Source: Flavobacterium aquidurense
GTDB lineage: Bacteria > Bacteroidota > Bacteroidia > Flavobacteriales > Flavobacteriaceae
NCBI RefSeq assembly: GCF_001404985.1
Contig: NZ_JRLF01000015.1
Location: 842,125-906,124 of the forward strand
Reading direction: 5' to 3'
Length of the DNA: 64,000 nt
In this document: positions 17,378 through 26,466 of the stretch, in pieces
Layout: each line of letters begins with the position of its first letter
Numbering within the stretch: the first letter of the stretch is position 1
Program-made: the position numbers and the translations under genes
The notes under the pieces: model-generated
Databases searched by the model: none
Told to the model about the DNA's origin: nothing
What the model saw: the letters and a program-made list of their open reading frames with translations, nothing else

Positions 17378-18913
17378 TCAGCCAAGCCAGCCATCACGAT
17401 CAAGACTTCTATATTGAATTGCTTCGGCGATATGTTGCGATATGACCAACGGCGCATTATCGAGATCAGCTATTGTGCGGGCTACTTTCAGGATTCTGTC
17501 ATAAGCACGTGCAGAAAGATTCAATCGTTCCATCGCAGTTTTTAATAATTCTTTTGACTGATCGTCAAGCGCACAATATTCCCTGATTAACTTACTGCTC
17601 ATTTGTGCATTATAATGTATGTTTTCTAATGCTTCGAATCGTTGAGTCTGAATTTCCCTTGCTGCTGTAACTCTCTTCCTAATTTCAACACTGCTTTCGG
17701 CTTTTCGATCATCAGATAATTTTTCAAAAGGAACCGGCGTAACTTCAATATGAATGTCGATCCTGTCTAATAAAGGCCCTGATATTTTACTTAAATAACG
17801 CTGCATTTCCTGTGGCGAAGAAGTATTTGGCATACTTGGGTCATTAAAAAAACCACTTGGGCTTGGGTTCATACTCGCCACTAACATAAAAGATGACGGA
17901 TAAGTTACTGTAAATTTAGCACGCGAAATAGTTACTTCACGATCTTCAAGCGGCTGACGCATAACTTCTAAAACATCACGTTTAAATTCCGGTAATTCGT
18001 CCAGAAACAAAACTCCGTTATGTGCCATCGAAATTTCGCCAGGCTGCGGATAACTTCCTCCACCAACAAGTGCAACATTCGAAATAGTATGATGCGGACT
18101 ACGAAATGGCCGCTGATTCATTAAACCTACTTCTTTTAATTTTCCAGCAACACTATGAATTTTAGTCGTTTCTAATGCTTCCCGTAAAGTCATTGGCGGT
18201 AAAATACTGGGCACACGTTTGGCAAGCATCGTTTTTCCTGCTCCAGGCGGACCAATTAAAATAATATTGTGACCTCCGGCAGCAGCAATTTCCATACATC
18301 GTTTTATACTTTCTTGTCCGCGCACATCAGAAAAATCGAATTCCGGAAAATCTAAGGTTTTATAAAATTCGGCTCGCGTATCAATAATGGTAGGTTGAAG
18401 AGTTCCTTTGCCAGCAAAAAAGTTAATTACATCTTGCACATTTTCGACTCCGTATACATTTAATCCGTCAACAATCGCAGCTTCTTTTACGTTTTGAATT
18501 GGGAGGAAAAAACCTTTATAACCTTCTTCTTTCGCTTTTATGGCAATGGGTAAAGCTCCGCGAATGGGTTGTAAACTTCCGTCGAGAGAAAGCTCTCCCA
18601 TAATGACATAATTTTCAATTTCAGGAGCTTTTATCTGATCTGAGGCTACTAAAATTCCCATTGCTAATGGTAAATCATACGCAGAACCTTCCTTTCTTAA
18701 GTCTGCAGGTGCCATATTGATCGTTATTTTTTTGCCGGGTAAACTGTAGCCATTATTTTTAAGAGCGGCAGCAATTCGGTAACTGCTTTCTTTTATTGCA
18801 TTGTCAGGCAATCCAACTAAGTGATAACCAATCCCTTTATCCATATGAACTTCTACAGTAATTGTAGTCGCCTCAACTCCAAAAACGGCACTTCCGTAAA
18901 CTTTTACTAACAT
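17378..18913 (-). CDS. comM: YifB/ComM-family AAA+ ATPase (Mg-chelatase-like)
   Basis: 511 residues, the usual ComM length. The N-terminal domain has the family's Lon-protease-like fold (MDKGIGYHLVGLPDNAIKES). The AAA+ core has Walker A (GPPGAGKTMLA, residue ~219) and Walker B (LFLDELPEF), followed by a C-terminal Mg-chelatase-type domain (ALDDQSKELL, NLSARAYDRILKVART). ComM of competent bacteria is a helicase that promotes branch migration during natural transformation. In non-competent organisms the role is unclear. It lies 77 bases after the Gfo/Idh/MocA gene in the same direction. Confidence 0.95.
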   Translation of the reverse strand: MLVKVYGSAVFGVEATTITVEVHMDKGIGYHLVGLPDNAIKESSYRIAAALKNNGYSLPGKKITINMAPADLRKEGSAYDLPLAMGILVASDQIKAPEIENYVIMGELSLDGSLQPIRGALPIAIKAKEEGYKGFFLPIQNVKEAAIVDGLNVYGVENVQDVINFFAGKGTLQPTIIDTRAEFYKTLDFPEFDFSDVRGQESIKRCMEIAAAGGHNIILIGPPGAGKTMLAKRVPSILPPMTLREALETTKIHSVAGKLKEVGLMNQRPFRSPHHTISNVALVGGGSYPQPGEISMAHNGVLFLDELPEFKRDVLEVMRQPLEDREVTISRAKFTVTYPSSFMLVASMNPSPSGFFNDPSMPNTSSPQEMQRYLSKISGPLLDRIDIHIEVTPVPFEKLSDDRKAESSVEIRKRVTAAREIQTQRFEALENIHYNAQMSSKLIREYCALDDQSKELLKTAMERLNLSARAYDRILKVARTIADLDNAPLVISQHIAEAIQYRSLDRDGWLG

Positions 18914-18990
18914 AAAATCTCTTCATTAAATATTTTTAAATCTAATGAAAAAAATCTTAATTATAATATTTTTACTACAAAATGTATTAT

Positions 18991-19965
18991 TTAAAATTCT
19001 AAACCTATTTGAGTTTTAATCTCGTCTGTTATTTTACTCAAATCAAGACAATTTTGATGTGACCAAAGCTGACTTTCGATTTGATTATTTCTGATACAAT
19101 CATGACATTCAATTGCTTCATGGGTATATCCAGTTCCCAGATTTGGCAAACTAAAATTTTCTTCATTACCATTTTTAGAAACAGAATATCCGTCAGCAAT
19201 ATACCACGGAGAATTAAGCTGAATATGTCCTTGTGTACCGCTTATTGTGGCGTTCATATCAGACTCTGAAATTATAGAAGCATGCAAAACTGCCTGAGCA
19301 TTCTCATATTGCAAAATCATGGATGTTTGAAGATCGATTCCGTTTTTATGATCAATAGATTTTGCTGTTATTTCTTTTGGAATCCCAAGCATTATATAGG
19401 AGAGAAATAACGGATAAACGCCAATATCAAATAAAGCGCCACCGCCAAGATTTTTATCAAAAAGTCTTCCTCCTTGTTTTTCGTCTGCATAGAAAGCAAA
19501 ATCAGCTTTTATATGTTTTACATCGCCAATAATTCCCTGATTTATTTTAGCCAAAACTTCCTGAACCGACGGAATGAAACGCGTCCAGAATGCTTCCATA
19601 AAAAATTTATTGTGTTTTTTAGAAGCTTCGACCATTCGAACAGCATCTTTATAAGACAGTGCAAGTGGTTTTTCGCATAATACATGTTTCCCGTTTTCTA
19701 ATGCTTTTATAGATAATTCGGCATGCGAGTCATGTGGCGTTGCAATATAAATAATGTCGACCTGATCATCTTTAAAAAGCATATCATAAGAATCGTATGC
19801 TTTGAGGCAATCGTACTTTTTTGCAAACTCAATTGCTTTACCATGATCTCTGGAAGCAACTGCAAACAAATGAGCGTCATCTAACAGCAGCAAATCTGCA
19901 GCAAATTGATTTGCAATGTTTCCCAGGCCAATGATTCCCCATTTTATTGTCTTGTTATTTTTCAT
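18991..19965 (-). CDS. Gfo/Idh/MocA-family oxidoreductase
   Basis: 324 residues. Rossmann motif GIIGLGNIANQFA at the N-terminus and the conserved EKP (CEKPLAL, K99) that supplies the catalytic lysine, then an extended GGGALFDIGVYP block typical of dihydrodiol-dehydrogenase-like members. NAD(P)-dependent oxidation of a sugar or cyclic diol is expected. The substrate is unknown. It is cytoplasmic and transcribed towards comM. Confidence 0.9.
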   Translation of the reverse strand: MKNNKTIKWGIIGLGNIANQFAADLLLLDDAHLFAVASRDHGKAIEFAKKYDCLKAYDSYDMLFKDDQVDIIYIATPHDSHAELSIKALENGKHVLCEKPLALSYKDAVRMVEASKKHNKFFMEAFWTRFIPSVQEVLAKINQGIIGDVKHIKADFAFYADEKQGGRLFDKNLGGGALFDIGVYPLFLSYIMLGIPKEITAKSIDHKNGIDLQTSMILQYENAQAVLHASIISESDMNATISGTQGHIQLNSPWYIADGYSVSKNGNEENFSLPNLGTGYTHEAIECHDCIRNNQIESQLWSHQNCLDLSKITDEIKTQIGLEF

Positions 19966-20094
19966 ACTATTCTATAAGTGCTACTTATCAATGGTTTAAT
20001 TAAATTATTAACCAAATAAAGAAAAAACATTTAACTAAATAAATTTTAGATAACATATATTTCATATTTTTAGCAACAAAATTGCAAATTAACT

Positions 20095-23094
20095 ATGAAA
20101 AAAGCCCTACTCCTACTCTTTTTGAGTGTTTTTTTAACAAAAACCTACGCTCAGGAATACTTCCCAATTAATGAAAGTGTGCAGAACAAGAACAAGAATT
20201 ACACTGTTTTTACCAATGCCACGATTTATGTTACACCAACTCAAAAAATCGAAAAAGGAACTTTACTCATTCAGGATGGGAAAGTTGTTGCAGTTGGAAA
20301 TACTATTACAATTCCTAAAAACAGTATTGCTATTGATCTTGAAGGAAAAACAATTTACCCTTCATTTATTGATATTTATACCAGTTTTGGCGTTGAAAAA
20401 CCAAAAGCTAATGTAACCAGAGGACGCGATCGTAACCCACTATACGATACGAAACGAGTTGGTTATTACTGGAACGAAAGTGTTCGCCCGGAAGTAAATA
20501 CGTATGAAACGTTTAAATATGACCAGCCAAAAGCCGAAGAATTACTAAAAGCAGGTTTTGGTGTTGTTGGAACTCATATTCCTGACGGAATCGCTCAGGG
20601 AACAGGAGTTTTAGTTGCCCTGAATAATGCTGAAAACAGTAAACAAATCATCGCCAATAAAATTACCAATCACTTTGCATTCTCAAGAAGTGCCTTAACA
20701 AATCAGGCATATCCAAGCTCATTAATGGGTATGATGGCCTTATTGCGTCAGATGTATTTAGACCTGGATTGGTATAAAAAAGGAAATTCTGACACTAAAG
20801 ATTTATCGTTAGAGGCATTGGCAAACAACGAAAAACTAGTTCAGATTTTTGCTTCAGAAGACAAATTAAATAGTTTGAGAGCCGCTAAAATCGCTAAAGA
20901 GTTTGGCTTAAGTTATGTTCTGAAAGGCAGCGGAAATGAGTTTGAAAGAATCGACGAAATCAAAAATACAAACGCAAAATATATTATCCCAATAAGTTTC
21001 CCTGAGGCTTATGATGTTTCAAATCCATATTTATCTAATCAAATAGAGTTGACAGATATGCGTTTCTGGAATCAGGCACCTTCAAACCTAAAAGTATTAT
21101 CAGATAATGGTGTTGTTTTTGCCCTGACGACTGACAAATTAAAAAAGACTGAAGACTTTAAACCTAATTTATTAAAAGCCATTAAATATGGTTTTGATAA
21201 AACGAAAGCTTTAGAAGCCCTGACAACAATTCCGGCCGCTATTTTAGGAAAAAGCAATGAAGTTGGAAGTTTAAAAACCGGAAGTTATGCCAATTTTGTA
21301 ATTACTTCAGGTGAAATTTTTGACGAGAAAACGGTTTTATATGAAAACTGGGTTCAGGGAACAAAATATGTAGTAAATGATATTAATGGAAAAGATATTC
21401 GCGGAAACTATGACTTAACAGTTGGAAAAGATACTTATAAATGGAAAATTGACGGAACTGTTGATGCGCCAAAATCTGAAATAACTACTGCCGATGCAAA
21501 AAAATTAAAAACCACTTTTGCTGTTTCTAAAAATTGGATTTCCCTTTTAATTAAACCTGCAGACACCATTAAATCAAACTATACACGTTTAACCGGATTT
21601 ATCGAAAAACCGGAAAGTTTATCCGGAAAAGCTGTTTTATCAAATGGTGATGAGTTGACCTGGACTGCTTTAAGAACAAGTGCATTTGTTGCTGTTAAAG
21701 ATACTGTCAAAGTAGAAAAACCAAATCCTATTATTCCAACAACTTATCCTAACGTTGCTTTTGGTGATTCGAAAAAACTAACGGCTCAAACCTTATTATT
21801 TAAAAATGCTACTGTTTGGACAAATGAAAAAGAAGGCGTTTTGACAGAAACTGATGTTTTAATTAAAAACGGAAAAATTGCTGCAGTTGGTAAAAATCTT
21901 TCAGATGCATCTGCTACAGTAATTGATGCAAAAGGAAAACATATTACAAGCGGAATCATCGATGAGCATTCGCATATTGCTATTTCAAAAGGTGTTAACG
22001 AAAGCGGTCACAACTCAACTGCCGAAGTTACGATTCAGGATGTTGTAAACTCTGAAGATATTAATATTTACAGGGATCTTGCCGGAGGTGTAACGATTTC
22101 TCAGCTTTTACACGGATCTGCAAACCCTATTGGCGGTCGTTCTGCAATTGTAAAATGGAAATGGGGATCTTCTCCTGATGAAATGTTATACAAAAACCAA
22201 CCTAAGTTTATCAAATTTGCTTTAGGAGAAAATGTAAAACAAGCCAATTGGGGAATAGATAATCCAACTCGTTTTCCTCAAACGAGAATGGGTGTTGAAC
22301 AGGTTTTTACAGACTATTTTCAACGTGCCAAAGAATATGACGAAAACTGGAAAAAATTCAACGCCGGTTCTAAAAAAGGAAAAGCGCCAAGAGTTGATTT
22401 AGAATTGCAGACTATTGCAGAAATCATCAATAAAGAGCGTTTCATTACCTGTCACTCATATGTAGAATCTGAGATTTTGATGTTGATGAATGTTACTGAG
22501 AAATTCAATTTTAGAGTAAACACTTTTACGCATATTCTAGAAGGGTACAAAGTAGCTGATAAAATGAAAGAACACGGAGTTGGAGCTTCTACCTTCTCTG
22601 ATTGGTGGGCTTATAAATTTGAAGTAAATGATGCAATTCCGTTCAACGGGCCAATTATGCACAATGAAGGATTAGTTGTGGCTTATAACTCTGATGATGC
22701 AGAGATGTCCAGAAGATTGAATCAGGAAGCTGCAAAAGCAGTTAAATACGGAAATATTTCTGAGGAAGATGCCTGGAAATTTGTAACCCTGAATCCTGCC
22801 AAATTATTACATATCGATGATAAAGTAGGAAGTCTTAAAGTAGGTAAAGATGCTGATGTTGTATTATGGAGCGACAATCCATTATCTATTTATGCAAAAG
22901 CAGAAAAAACAATTATTGAAGGTGTTGTTTATTTTGATATTGAAAAAGATGCCGAAAAACAACTCGCTATTACTAAAGAAAGAAGCTTGTTAATTGGGCA
23001 AATGCTACAGGAAAAAAACAAAGGCGCAGGTACACAACAGCCTACAAGAAAAGAGAAAAAAGAATATCACTGTGATACTTTAGAACAATTATAG
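20095..23094 (+). CDS. Exported two-domain amidohydrolase
   Basis: 999 residues with a Sec signal peptide (KTYAQ, cleavage ~residue 20). Two amidohydrolase (TIM-barrel) modules are in tandem. The C-terminal module keeps the metal ligands: DEHSH (H625, H627), CHSY (H787), FTHILEG (H813) and NSDD (D867). The N-terminal module has YPSFIDIYTSFG where HxH should be (~91-99), so it has lost its metal site. Substrate is unknown; the periplasmic location and family suggest a peptide- or amide-bond hydrolase. It is followed 35 bases later by another amidohydrolase-like gene. Confidence 0.88.
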   Translation: MKKALLLLFLSVFLTKTYAQEYFPINESVQNKNKNYTVFTNATIYVTPTQKIEKGTLLIQDGKVVAVGNTITIPKNSIAIDLEGKTIYPSFIDIYTSFGVEKPKANVTRGRDRNPLYDTKRVGYYWNESVRPEVNTYETFKYDQPKAEELLKAGFGVVGTHIPDGIAQGTGVLVALNNAENSKQIIANKITNHFAFSRSALTNQAYPSSLMGMMALLRQMYLDLDWYKKGNSDTKDLSLEALANNEKLVQIFASEDKLNSLRAAKIAKEFGLSYVLKGSGNEFERIDEIKNTNAKYIIPISFPEAYDVSNPYLSNQIELTDMRFWNQAPSNLKVLSDNGVVFALTTDKLKKTEDFKPNLLKAIKYGFDKTKALEALTTIPAAILGKSNEVGSLKTGSYANFVITSGEIFDEKTVLYENWVQGTKYVVNDINGKDIRGNYDLTVGKDTYKWKIDGTVDAPKSEITTADAKKLKTTFAVSKNWISLLIKPADTIKSNYTRLTGFIEKPESLSGKAVLSNGDELTWTALRTSAFVAVKDTVKVEKPNPIIPTTYPNVAFGDSKKLTAQTLLFKNATVWTNEKEGVLTETDVLIKNGKIAAVGKNLSDASATVIDAKGKHITSGIIDEHSHIAISKGVNESGHNSTAEVTIQDVVNSEDINIYRDLAGGVTISQLLHGSANPIGGRSAIVKWKWGSSPDEMLYKNQPKFIKFALGENVKQANWGIDNPTRFPQTRMGVEQVFTDYFQRAKEYDENWKKFNAGSKKGKAPRVDLELQTIAEIINKERFITCHSYVESEILMLMNVTEKFNFRVNTFTHILEGYKVADKMKEHGVGASTFSDWWAYKFEVNDAIPFNGPIMHNEGLVVAYNSDDAEMSRRLNQEAAKAVKYGNISEEDAWKFVTLNPAKLLHIDDKVGSLKVGKDADVVLWSDNPLSIYAKAEKTIIEGVVYFDIEKDAEKQLAITKERSLLIGQMLQEKNKGAGTQQPTRKEKKEYHCDTLEQL

Positions 23095-23129
23095 GCTTTA
23101 GAAAATTCAGAAAGATAAAAAAACATAAT

Positions 23130-24437
23130 ATGATACATAAAAACATATATATAATGCTGCTCGCAGTTTGTGCTTCGGTACAAATAAAAGCACAGCAAAT
23201 ACCGGCACCAAAAGAAACTAAATCAGTTTTGATTTTAAATGCTACTGCACATTTAGGTAACGGAACAGTGATTGAAAATAGCGCGATTGGTTTCAAGGAC
23301 GGAAAGATTACTTTAGTAGCCGATGCCAGAACAATCAGGCTTGCTGCCGATGCATTTGATACTACTATTGATGCCAGCGGAAAACATGTTTATCCGGGAT
23401 TTATTGTTCCTAATGCAACATTAGGTCTGGTAGAAATTGATGCGGTAAAATCATCTGATGATGAAGAAGAAATTGGAAGTTTTAATCCAAATGTAAGAAG
23501 TATAATTGCTTACAATTCAGAATCTAAAGTAGTAGAAACTGTTCGTCCGAATGGTGTTTTAATCGCTCAGATTACGCCTCGTGGAGGCAGAATTTCAGGA
23601 ACATCTTCAGTAGTACAATTAGATGCCTGGAGCTGGAAGGATGCTATCATAAAAGAGAATGACGGAATTCACCTTAATTTTCCATCAAACTTTAAAAGAT
23701 CAGGATCATGGTTTGAACCCGGAATAATCGAAGCAAACAAAGATTATCCTAAACAAGTTGAAGAAATAGCTGCATTTTTAATTAATTCTAAAGCTTACAA
23801 TCAAACTCCTTCAAAAGAACGAAATGTAGTTTTAGAAGCAACAAAAGGACTTTTTGACGGAACACAGACGCTGTATATCCATGCAGATGAAGAGAAACAA
23901 ATTGTAGATGCCATACAATTGGCCGTTGACAACCAGATTAAAAAAATTGTTATTGTTGGAGGTTTTGAAGCCTACAAATCTGCTGATGTCTTGCAAAAAT
24001 ACAATGTTGGTGTTTTTCTAAGACGTGTTCACGATATGCCGGCAAGTGATGACCAAGATGTAAATCTGCCTTATAAAATGGCTAAAATACTTACTGATAA
24101 AGGCATTGTGGTTGGCCTCGAAAACAGCGGAGATCACGAACGTATGAGCGTAAGAAATCTTCCTTTCCTGGCAGGAACTTGTGCTGCTTTTGGTCTGGAT
24201 AAAGAAAAAGCTTTACAGCTTATCACTTCAAATACGGCAAAATTACTAGGTATTGATGCTACTTGCGGTACATTAGAAACGGGTAAAGATGCAACGTTAT
24301 TTATTTCTGAAGGTGATGCACTCGACATGAGAACCAATAAATTAACGACTGCCTTTATTCAGGGCAGATCCATTAACTTAGAAACTTTTCAAACTAAATT
24401 GAACGATAAATTCAAGGCAAAATTTAATCAGAAATAG
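23130..24437 (+). CDS. Exported amidohydrolase-like protein, metal site degenerate
   Basis: 435 residues with a signal peptide (ends KAQQ, ~22). Amidohydrolase-family features are an N-terminal beta-sandwich segment (GNGTVIENSAIGFKDGKI) and the closing ITSNTAKLLGIDATCGTLETGKDATLF (read as TAKLLGID and GTLETGKDATLF). The HxH motif is replaced by YPGFIVPNATLG (~89-99), as in the N-terminal half of the preceding protein, so catalysis by the usual two-metal mechanism is unlikely. It may be a partner or regulatory subunit of the 999-residue protein, which is inference from adjacency and export. Confidence 0.85.
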   Translation: MIHKNIYIMLLAVCASVQIKAQQIPAPKETKSVLILNATAHLGNGTVIENSAIGFKDGKITLVADARTIRLAADAFDTTIDASGKHVYPGFIVPNATLGLVEIDAVKSSDDEEEIGSFNPNVRSIIAYNSESKVVETVRPNGVLIAQITPRGGRISGTSSVVQLDAWSWKDAIIKENDGIHLNFPSNFKRSGSWFEPGIIEANKDYPKQVEEIAAFLINSKAYNQTPSKERNVVLEATKGLFDGTQTLYIHADEEKQIVDAIQLAVDNQIKKIVIVGGFEAYKSADVLQKYNVGVFLRRVHDMPASDDQDVNLPYKMAKILTDKGIVVGLENSGDHERMSVRNLPFLAGTCAAFGLDKEKALQLITSNTAKLLGIDATCGTLETGKDATLFISEGDALDMRTNKLTTAFIQGRSINLETFQTKLNDKFKAKFNQK

Positions 24438-24453
24438 ATAAACATCTCTTCTT

Positions 24454-24492
24454 AAAAAAGGCATCATTTGAAAATTCATTTGATGCCTTTTT
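24454..24492 (+). terminator. Terminator after the amidohydrolases
   Basis: AAAAAGGCATCA (24455-24466) pairs with TGATGCCTTTTT (24481-24492) around a 14-base loop, with the T-tract included in the second arm. Confidence 0.9.
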
Positions 24493-24775
24493 ATTTAAAA
24501 TCAAAATCATTTTTTATCAATTATTTGAATATTTAAGCATTATTAATCTTAAAATTGAAATTATTATGATTGTTTTTTGTTAACAAAGCCACTAAAAACC
24601 TACTTTTTAAAAATTTTCATTAATAAATTCCAAATTTTAAGTTCTTTTTAACAAATACACGCAAAATATAGGGGGTTAAATTTAAAAATTAACAAAAATT
24701 AAGTATTGAACTCTATTTTTTATAGGGGTGTCAATTGATTTTATACTTTTATAAAAAATTTAAAACTAAATAACT
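24493..24775. promoter_or_regulatory. amt upstream region with a 16-base direct repeat
   Basis: A very AT-rich gap. Two similar direct repeats, TATAGGGGGTTAAATT (24667-24682) and TATAGGGGTGTCAATT (24721-24736), are 54 bases apart. The second ends seven bases before a TACTTTTA box (24744-24751) and occupies the position of the -33 element, which is otherwise missing. Binding by a nitrogen-responsive activator is the likely use; this is inference from position. Confidence 0.55.
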
Positions 24776-26092
24776 ATGCGAAAAATTATTTTAAGTGTGA
24801 TTCTTATCACTATTTTGGTACTAACCTTTATATCAAACTTTATCTTAAAAGACAGTCCAATTCCGGCTGAAGCGGTAAAGTTCGACACAGGAGATACAGC
24901 TTGGATGATCGTAGCAACTGCATTTGTATTGCTTATGACACCAGGATTAGGTTTTTTCTACGGAGGAATGGTAGGTAAGAAAAACGTTATCAGTACGATG
25001 TTACAAAGTTTCATGGCAATGGTAATTGTTACTATCTTATGGGTTGTGGTTGCATTTGGATTAGCTTTTGGTCCTACTATAGGAGGAATCATAGGAAATC
25101 CATCTACTAATTTATTCTTTGAAGGCGTTGGTACCAACACTGCATGGAGTCTTGCCCCAACTATTCCGTTTATGTTATTCGCGTTGTTTCAAGCAAAATT
25201 TGCCATCATTACACCAGCATTAATTACTGGTGCATTTGCAGAACGTGTACGTTTCTGGGCTTATTTATTATTTATGGTTTTATTTATTTTAGTTATATAT
25301 GCACCTTTAGCTCACATGACATGGCATCCTGATGGAGTTTTCTTTAAAATGGGAGTATTAGATTTTGCAGGAGGAACAGTAGTACACATGAGTGCTGGTT
25401 GGGCTGCATTAGCCGGAGCAATCTTTTTAGGAAAAAGAAAAATTCAGAAAGTTAATCCTGCCAGAATTACTTATGTATTATTAGGTACAGGTTTACTATG
25501 GTTTGGATGGTTTGGTTTCAATGCAGGTTCTGCACTTGGGGCAAACGGTTTAGCCGTTCAGGCTTTAGGAACTACAACTGTTGCTGCTGCCGCTGCTGCT
25601 ATGGCCTGGGTTTTCCTTGATAAAATCATCGGACATAAATTATCTGCTCTTGGAGCTTGTATTGGAGCTGTTGTAGGTCTTGTTGCTATTACACCTGCTG
25701 CCGGTTTCGTAAGTATTCCTCACGCTATTTTTATCGGGGCTTTCTCTGCAATTGTTAGTAATCTTGTAGTCAGCAAATTCCCTAAAGGTAAAATTGATGA
25801 TGCCTTAGACGTTTTTGCTTGTCACGGTGTTGGTGGAATGGTAGGTATGCTGTTAACAGGAGTTTTTGCTTCAAAAGCTATTAATCCTGCTGTTGGAGAC
25901 AATCAAGGTTTAATCTTTGGAACCCCAACTTTATTCATCAACCAATTAACTGCCTTAGTAATCGTTTCAATCTTCGCTTTTGTAGGTTCGTATATTTTAT
26001 TCTTTGTTGTAAATAAAATTACACCTTTAAGAGTTACTGAAGAAAAAGAAGAATTAGGATTAGACATTTCTCAACACGGAGAATTTTTATAA
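24776..26092 (+). CDS. amt: Ammonium transporter (Amt family)
   Basis: 438 residues with 11-12 hydrophobic helices. Amt signatures: DTAWMIVATAFVLLMTPGLGFFYGGMV, the pore histidine in APLAHMTWH, GGTVVHMSAGWAALAGA (DFAGGTVVH) and FACHGVGGMVG holding the second His. The N-terminal stretch up to ~residue 33 precedes the conserved core and may be a cleaved signal. Amt proteins conduct ammonium into the cell when it is scarce. No PII (glnK) gene is adjacent, unlike in many bacteria. Nitrogen control through the upstream direct repeats is plausible. Confidence 0.95.
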   Translation: MRKIILSVILITILVLTFISNFILKDSPIPAEAVKFDTGDTAWMIVATAFVLLMTPGLGFFYGGMVGKKNVISTMLQSFMAMVIVTILWVVVAFGLAFGPTIGGIIGNPSTNLFFEGVGTNTAWSLAPTIPFMLFALFQAKFAIITPALITGAFAERVRFWAYLLFMVLFILVIYAPLAHMTWHPDGVFFKMGVLDFAGGTVVHMSAGWAALAGAIFLGKRKIQKVNPARITYVLLGTGLLWFGWFGFNAGSALGANGLAVQALGTTTVAAAAAAMAWVFLDKIIGHKLSALGACIGAVVGLVAITPAAGFVSIPHAIFIGAFSAIVSNLVVSKFPKGKIDDALDVFACHGVGGMVGMLLTGVFASKAINPAVGDNQGLIFGTPTLFINQLTALVIVSIFAFVGSYILFFVVNKITPLRVTEEKEELGLDISQHGEFL

Positions 26093-26124
26093 GAAATAAA
26101 CCAAAACCAAAATAAACCAAAATT

Positions 26125-26161
26125 AAAAAAGCACTCTGAGTTAGACTTAGAGTGCTTTTTG
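26125..26161 (+). terminator. Terminator after amt, copy 1
   Basis: AAAAAGCACTCTGAG pairs with TTTAGAGTGCTTTTT-like bases (arms 26126-26140 / 26146-26160; GCACTCT with AGAGTGC is exact). The T-tract is part of the second arm. Confidence 0.85.
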
Positions 26162-26466
26162 CTTTAATTATTTTAGAGGAAAGAAGATAGATTAAAGAGA
26201 ATAGAATGAAGAGTAGAATATAGAAAATAGATGCAAGAAGTTAGAAGCAAGAGTAAATGCAAGATAACAAAGCGAAAGAATAGAAACAAAAAAATTGCTA
26301 ATACAAAAAAGCACTCTGAGTTTGGTAATCAGAGTGCTTTTTGCTTTGAATTAATTTCAACCTTAATATTATAATTTTAGATTTTAGAATTCAGCTTTTA
26401 GATTCCCTACCTTCTTTATTCTATTTTCTATTTTCTTTATTCTATTCTCTTTCCTCTAAAAAAATA
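26162..26466. repeat. Purine/pyrimidine inverted tracts around a second terminator
   Basis: 26170-26290 is a purine-rich tract (TTTAGAGGAAAGAAGATAG followed by many GAATAGA/AAAATAGA blocks). 26408-26460 is pyrimidine-rich and its reverse complement starts TTTTAGAGGAAAGAGAATAG, so the two tracts are imperfect inverted copies. Terminator copy 2 sits between them. Confidence 0.6.
26303..26345. terminator. Second, near-identical terminator (bidirectional)
   Basis: GCACTCTGA (26311-26319) pairs with TCAGAGTGC (26329-26337), flanked by AAAAAA and TTTTT. The A-run and T-run make it usable from both sides, so it may also terminate dsbD coming from the right. Confidence 0.8.

Noticed and set aside
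24493..24775. Sigma-54 promoter before amt
   Set aside because: No GG-N10-GC pair at the proper spacing; the TATAGGGG repeats fit better as activator sites.
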